Shown: piece by piece, positions 57,900 to 64,000 of the stretch | Position numbering within the stretch: the stretch's first letter is position 1 | Layout of the letters: each line of letters opens with the position of its first letter | From: Mesocentrotus franciscanus | Lineage: Eukaryota > Echinodermata > Echinoidea > Camarodonta > Strongylocentrotidae | Assembly (NCBI GenBank): GCA_037976565.1 | Contig: CP137672.1 | Span: 32,658,843 to 32,722,842 of the forward strand | DNA: 64,000 nt | Reading direction: 5' to 3' | Program-made: the position numbers and the translations under genes | Notes under the pieces: model-generated | Seen by the model: only the letters and a program-made list of their open reading frames with translations | Database searches by the model: none | Told to the model about the DNA's origin: nothing

Positions 57900-58665
57900 A
57901 GTCCAAGTCCACTCCAAAATAACTTACTTTCAATAGAAGCAGAAAAATCAGACAAACCAATCAAAAAAGTTTGAGCAAAATCGGATAACTAATAAAAAGT
58001 TATGAATTTTGAAAAAGTATATGTAAAACTATGGAACAATGGAAATCACTACACAAATTGCCAATTTGGTTATTAGTTTGTGACGTCATGTCCTCACGAT
58101 TAATCAATTGCTTTATATAGTTTAATCCCATTAATTTCTCTTTTTATCTCCTAAAACTTGAATTCCCCATGCCTTTGCCCAGGTTATATGATTTGTATCA
58201 TATTGCGTGCATGACATTTCACAAAAACTTTCATGAACTTTGAAGAACTGATACTATTTTCTGAATATTGTATATTCATAATTATTGATTTGTATATGAA
58301 AAGTTTATCAAAATTCACATTCTTCATGATTTGACTGGAAAAAACTCTATATTAGTGCATCCGCACAAAAACATATTACTATCAATCTGATTTGGATGCT
58401 GGTGTGAAGAAATAAGGTTCTTAGGGAGAAAATAGGAAATTTATATTATCAATATAAAGAGAATAATTAGTGGACAGTGAGGACATGACGTCACAGACTC
58501 ATGAGTGAGTTGCCAATTTGTCTTGTGATTTTCAAAGTTTTTCATGTCATTAAAAATTCATAACTTTCTTATTAGTTATCCGATTTTGCTCAAACGTTTT
58601 TGATTGATTTGTCTGATTTTTCTGCTTCTATTGAAAGTAAGTTATTTTTGGAGTGGACTTGTCCT
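57900..58665. mobile_element. 766-bp MITE with TTAA target duplication
   Basis: TTAA at 57896-57899 and 58666-58669. Inverted ends AGTCCAAGTCCACTCCAAAA and GGAGTGGACTTGTCCT; the arms continue for about 200 bp (GCAGAAAAATCAGACAAACC, TTGAGCAAAATCGGATAACT, GACGTCATGTCCTCAC). TTAA is the target of piggyBac and Kolobok elements. No transposase. Confidence 0.85.
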
Positions 58666-58699
58666 TTAAAGATAGCGCAAGGGGGGGGGGGATAGATAA

Positions 58700-58731
<32 letters not shown>

Positions 58732-58834
58732 GTCACGCAGAGAGGAGCTAGAAAACCTGTCACAGATCGAAAGTGAGAGATAAAGATGATGAGGGCAGAG
58801 AGGAGCTAGAAAACAAGCAACACCTCTCATATTA

Positions 58835-58955
58835 TATAGATCGAAAGTGAGATATAAACATGGTAAATAAGGGCCATTCTATTCTATCGAAATTGCACTT
58901 GAATATCACTTGATCAGTTGTGGTAAGATCGGTACTTGGTATGAAAATAAGTAAC
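58835..58955 (+). repeat. Orphan copy of DNase II 5' flanking sequence (spacer 2)
   Basis: Same truncated block as 30938-31062, again running into LINE sequence. The E-box position reads TCACTTGA. Confidence 0.7.
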
Positions 58956-58959
58956 TATA

Positions 58960-59640
58960 AGCAGATTGAAAAGAATCAAAAGACTATTAGATTCAATGTT
59001 ATGAACTAATTGTGTACATGCTGCTTTTTCAATGAGTTTACCTAAAATTGTTAAGTTTGACACTGGTCTATAATTTCTATACATTGGCATAGGCCCTAGT
59101 TATTATTAACTTCTATGAACAGTGTGCGATCTTAGTCCAGTATTGTTTTTCGCCATTTCCGTTGTGCCTACGGCGATGTTGGCGCGCATGTTGGATGAAC
59201 CCAGCAGATGTAATAATATTCTTCATGATTGTGGAACACATCATTTTAGTCATATCTTCCCAATGGACATTAAAGTCTCCTTATAACATCAATTTTCTTG
59301 GATACAGTGATATCGCACTTATATATTAATCATATCCTTCAAGAAATCAGAACCTGTTAATCTATTTGCTGAAGAAGAAAGAACAAAAAAACTTTATCGA
59401 ACATGACAAATCGGTAATGTGTGCACATTCAAAAATGGAAAAGCTCAAAACTGATTTTTTTTCTTTTGTCATCATCAACTTAAGAGTGGAATTATACAAT
59501 ACACCAATGCCACCCCCACGTTTTCTTGCATTTCTTGGTGAATTTATAAAAGCATACCGTAGAGGAGTGCACTCACCCCAATTGCCATATCAATCTGGGC
59601 ACTTAACCAGGTTTCACTAATATTCACTGACATACTCAGT
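58960..59640 (-). mobile_element. CR1/L2-type LINE fragment upstream of DNase II copy 3
   Basis: Same arrangement as 31063-31960 with an internal deletion of the linker near 59190. Endonuclease remains are unreadable as a frame. Confidence 0.6.
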
Positions 59641-59688
59641 GAAATGTGTTATAAGTGTCCCATTTTCTATCGAAATTGCACTTGAATA

Positions 59689-59755
59689 TCACATGATCAG
59701 TTGTTGTAAAGATCGGTACTTGGTATGAAAATGAGTATTCATATCAGTTATAAAA
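59689..59755 (+). promoter_or_regulatory. Promoter-like block of DNase II copy 3 (E-box 59689-59696, TATA 59749-59755)
   Basis: TCACATGA and TATAAAA with the same 60-bp spacing as copy 2; the ATG follows at 59942. Confidence 0.5.
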
Positions 59756-59941
59756 CAGCCAAACATTTCATCGGAGGGCTATTGCTATCTTTTGTGGGGA
59801 TTTCTTCCTTTATTGGAACCCCGGACTGTCTCTCATTTTGTGGCGTGCATTGTTTGAATATACATGCACTCTTGTTTGCGGTATATATTTGCAACATAGC
59901 CAGGGCCCAGGAAGCTGGAACACACATTCTCTGCAATCATA

Positions 59942-60051
59942 ATGGCGGTGACAAAACATGTAATAGGTATTCTGTTCTTTTCCGTGACATCCTTGTGTCT
60001 CGTGTCGTGTGAGCTGTCTTGCAAAGATCCAAATGGAAACAATGTAGATTG
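59942..60051 (+). CDS. DNASE2: Deoxyribonuclease II, copy 3, exon 1 (gene runs off the window)
   Basis: 110 bases, ATG to donor TTG|GTAAGT, with the same signal peptide as copy 2 except FFSV for FFSL. The frame is intact and ends in SCKDPNGNNVDW. The first intron matches copy 2 (same LINE insertion) until about 62208. Exon 2 is not found before 64000, which is compatible with the 3.9- and 8.0-kb first introns of the other copies. Whether the rest of the gene is functional cannot be judged. Confidence 0.88.
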
Positions 60052-60729
60052 GTAAGTACAGAACTTAGTAAGATCTATATAATGTTAATCGAAATCGACT
60101 CGGGCTTGGATTAATCGGCGCCTATATCTTCCGTGTATGACAGTCGATACAGAACGATTGCCGCATTCTCATTGATAAGGACAAGAAATAATACTTATAC
60201 TCATTAACTTTCATAGAGAATAATAATATTTTAAAAATCGTAAAAAATTATGAAGAAGAAAAAAAAGAGACAATTCAAAATGAGACAACATTATGCTAGT
60301 AGCCCTAAAATTAGTTATGAAACCGTAATGGGATTGGAGAAACCATGAGTCGATAATTTACAATCTATTTCAAAACACATTTTAAATGGAGGTTTCATTT
60401 TATCAACATATTTAGGACTAAATATTCTGTATGGAAGGCGTATTCCGACTGTATCTCTCTCTCTCTCTTATATTTCTTGTCTACTTTCATTCTTGGTAGA
60501 CCGTTTTCTTCTCGCCAAGTGTTTTAACGCCATGTAACATGACCTCATCCATTTTTAGTTTACCTTTTCGCCCTCTCTTTATATCTCTTTCCGTCAAAGC
60601 TCTCTCTCCCTTCCCCTCTAACCTCACCATCTGCCTCACTTCTCTCGCGCTCTCGTGCTCTCTCTCTCTATCTCTCTCTATATCTCTCTCTCTCTATCTA
60701 TCTCTTATCCTCACTTATTTAGTAATATA

Positions 60730-62208
60730 AGTTTAAGTTTCAAGTTTTCAAGTTTCAATTTTATTGATACAAATCCACAAGGTCGGATTATCATCGGACA
60801 CGAACAACAATACATTAGGAAAAAATATATACAATGGTACACAACATACATTAGGTCAGAATACACCTAAGATATCAGGTATAAGGTTGTAAGTAAATCA
60901 AAGGTAATTTAAAGTACATTACTAAGTCTTATGAAGTAATTTCTCTCTTTCTATATATAATTGACTTATACCTAATACACAGATACTATTGATTGATTCG
61001 AATTTATTCCATTTCATATCAATTGTTTGCACAATAAAGAACATAGTTGAAAAAGTAAGTACAAAATTATGAAATCAAACAGGAACCTACTGGAAAGCAT
61101 AGCTTGTTTTGTAGGTTTTCAAGAATTACTTTTACTATTACTTTGGAGTACAAAATTAAATTTCTCTTCCAAATTCATATTCTTTAATGACGTAACTCTA
61201 TTTATAATACTGTCAAACAAATCAGTTATCTGGTTATTTAGAACTGAAAAGTTCATAACGAAATGACATTCTGTTTCTACCTCACTAAAAATAAGAGGAC
61301 ATATACGATAATCAACGTCTAATTGTTGATGTCGTCCCATTTCGATCATAAGTCTACTGATGCTTATCCGCATTTTAAAATAATTTAATCCTCTTTTTAA
61401 CATATCTGTAAGTTCTCAGCTTACGACAAAAAACATTACTGTTTTCATTTAGTGTATCCTTCCATTAATGTATCGTTCTATCGTTCTTCTAATTTGTTAA
61501 ATATTACTCTCAGAAGGCATCTTTCAGAAATAGTATTTTGATTATTCCATACATGACCAAATCCTAAATCAGTTAGAAATAATTTAAGTTTTTGGCAATA
61601 ACCATTTGTTAATCCCATGTTTTCTAAATAAGCTTTATTTATCAGAGAACTGTCGTTTGATTGTATCATATGTTTATAGCCAGAATTCAATTATGGCTTT
61701 AAAACAAAGAGTGCTAGTGGAAATCGTCCTAGCTCGGCTAAGACGGCACTATTTATAGCAACTCTATTTACTCCTATTATATTTATATTTCAAGCTATTT
61801 CGGGTATTGTTTCTCAAGGTGATATCTAAAATATCTAATATCGAAACCTCTGAATTATGCATTGCAATAGGTTTAACTCCTAAGAGTATTTCTTAACAGA
61901 AATATAGCCTTCTTAGGTTTATCAGACAAATTCTTAATCGCATAAGAATATGTCCCAGACGGTTTAAACACCAATCCAAAATATTTATATTAATTAACAA
62001 TCTCAATATGCATATTATAAATATAAAATTATATTTCTTAAACACTTCTGGAAACTTTCTCTCCAAGCATCAGGGTATACTCCTGTTTTCAACGATAAAT
62101 TAAACAGTTCAACATAAGTGAATATATATCATATTGACAGGAAATCATCGTCATTTCGTTTAAGATGCCATATCTGGCCCACAGGCCTTATTGTTCTTTA
62201 GCGATGGG
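60730..62208 (-). mobile_element. LINE in intron 1 of DNase II copy 3, same insertion as in copy 2
   Basis: Begins after TAATATA (60723-60729) exactly as in copy 2. On the - strand: RISISRLMIEMGRHQQLDVD and the CPL..ETECHFVM motif (61119-61403), NKAYLENMGLTNGYCQKLKL (61478-61690). A short 3'-end insertion interrupts it at about 60988-61137. Homology with copy 2 stops near 62208. Confidence 0.8.
60988..61137 (-). mobile_element. Nested short LINE/SINE 3' end
   Basis: Present here, absent from the copy 2 LINE. Resembles in style the 37889-38098 insertion (AATTTATTCCATTTCAT side). Confidence 0.5.
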
Positions 62209-64000
62209 AGCAGGGGTGTCGATTTGTATCCGTGGTTGGGGGATGATAGGTGCCAAAATATTTTCGGCAATGGATCAGAGCAACCAAGAGGTAGAAGCGT
62301 GTGGCAGGTTGCACCCTCCCTTCCAAGTTATTAACTTTTTCAAGTCACCCTCAATAAAGATAACATTTCAGAGAATATAAGAGTGGTAATAAAATTAATA
62401 ACATGCTAAATGTTAGTCCTGACTCTTGCCTGCAGTGTAGGCCTACCAGACTGATATAATCTATTTTTAAACGAAATTTAGACATTACCGAAACAAAATC
62501 CAATGGTGAGGAATATCAACTTGTGAAAGTATTATGTTACCCGTGGGCAAATGCATTAATAAGCAACCAGGAAAGGTTCATGTAGACAGAAAATTCTTTA
62601 TTTCCTGGTGATAGAAACATATATTTTATGAATATTGATGTCTCCAAACAACATTCATCGTGAAAAACCATTCCAATATTATGTGTAAGGAGATCTAAAA
62701 AAAAACATAGTTCTCATTAGTAAATGAAAAACATATTGCTTTTGGTTCTTCATTTGACTCTCTTCCTTCTTTAATTAAACCAACTGAATCCTCTCTGCGG
62801 GAAACTCAATTCAATGAAACAGAATATCACTGATGCAAAATTTGGTTCTCAAAATGACAGAAAATTTCCACTCCTGATCTCATACAAACTGTCTGTTTCT
62901 TAAAAACATAATATAAAACTTACGTTCCAACTACCAAACAACAAACTTCCATTATCTCCTTCTTCACCCAGATATACTTATCATACCAGATACGCTCTAA
63001 AATATAAGCATAATATTCCCCTAAGGCCCTGACCAGAGCACTATTTTTTTTCTTCAAAAACTATAACCAGTCTTTAATAGAAGGTGCATTATTATTTGAA
63101 GGGTGTTATAAACAAAACTTCAAACTTAATAACATTCTAACCTTCAAAAACACCTTAACTATCTTATGCCTGTTACGTTTGAATACAATACATAGGCCTA
63201 CATCAGCTTTTCAATAAAACAAAAATAAGTTGTGACATAATTATCTTTCTCCAAAATATCGAACTGGAGTATTCTGTTGTATTGCTTGTTTATGTACATA
63301 CAAAGAGCTTATTTTCAAGAGGCACTAGATCCATGTGTGTAACTTAAGAAAGAACTCTTTGTTTACCCAATTTTGTTCAGGTGTCTATGGAAAATTGTTA
63401 TTAAAAGATGCATGTGTTCATAATTTCTCTCGTAATTTAGGTTAATAATTTTGTTCAAGGTAAATAGAGGAAAATGTATATCATTATCTCCATTTTGCTC
63501 CTTTCGGAAAATAGCTCTTCAAATGTTTTACATGTAGAGATATAAATAAACAAAGAAATGGATGAAATCAATAAAACAAAATGGATACTGAGTATGAATC
63601 AGGGAACAAACTGAAAGTTTCGTCTCATACATGCTGCCATTTGGACAAACCGTCCTTCTCTTCAGCTTATTTCTCACTTCTTTTCCATCCACTCAACTAA
63701 TTCCTGATCATGCATTAACCTCATACCTACCATCACCCATGCCTAAACTTTTTAGGCAGGGGATCCCGTAAAGTAATTTTGACACTGTAAGAAATAAACA
63801 TGAGCAATATTTCATTGCAGGTTACTTTAAAGTCAACCTCTTTTTTCATCGCCCATTCACATCAGTTCCCTGAAGTAAATGCTGGAATATATATGTCCCT
63901 TTTTCTCTTGTCTTTCTTCCTTTTCTCTTCCCCCTTCCTTTTTTCTTCTGCCCGTTTCTTCCCCTTTTCCCTTTTTCCTAGGTAGCAAGCCCATATGGGG
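62209..64000. other. No gene recognised; intron 1 of DNase II copy 3 by position
   Basis: Unrelated to units 1 and 2. AT-rich, with a pyrimidine-rich stretch at 63890-63980. No exon 2 found. Confidence 0.55.

Overview
This is invertebrate animal genomic DNA: AT-rich, with small coding exons separated by long GT-AG introns, many non-LTR retrotransposon (LINE) remnants, terminal-inverted-repeat MITEs, (CT)n/(GA)n runs and frequent AGGCCTA words. Repeat content and word usage suggest an echinoderm, probably a sea urchin. That assignment is inference from style, not from a diagnostic gene. No tRNA, rRNA, CRISPR or prokaryotic feature was seen.

The only host genes I can support are three head-to-tail copies of deoxyribonuclease II (acid DNase), all on the + strand with start codons at 2240, 32593 and 59942. 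Copy 2 (32593-48759) is complete: seven exons join into an uninterrupted 360-residue protein with a signal peptide and both catalytic motifs (HTK and HSK). Copy 1 (2240-22354) has the same seven exons and splice sites, but three exons each lack one base and a conserved cysteine codon has become arginine, so it reads as a pseudogene. Copy 3 shows only its first exon and leaves the window. Each copy has a promoter-like block with a MiT/TFE-type E-box (TCACATGA) 60-71 bp upstream of a TATA-like element (TATAAAA in copies 1 and 3, TTTAAAA in copy 2).

Layout: 1-1.9 kb, MITE and LINE tail. 1.9-22.4 kb, DNase II copy 1, whose introns hold an L1-like LINE with an 11-bp target duplication, a 2.4-kb GCGAGC minisatellite, a 4.86-kb TIR element with a 9-bp target duplication, and MITEs. 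22.4-32 kb, 3' flank and spacer (a GTGCCCC array, CR1/L2-type LINE pieces). 32-48.8 kb, copy 2, with a LINE shared with copy 3, an RT-deleted LINE, a second L1-like LINE and MITEs. 48.8-59.6 kb, the second spacer, built like the first plus extra insertions. 59.6-64 kb, start of copy 3.

Because the units are paralogous, several insertions can be read against an empty site in another unit. They indicate that units 2 and 3 share a more recent ancestor than either does with unit 1, and that transposition continued after duplication. I found no unknown multi-gene system. The noteworthy content is the DNase II array, its decay, its possible lysosomal-type regulation, and the datable repeats.
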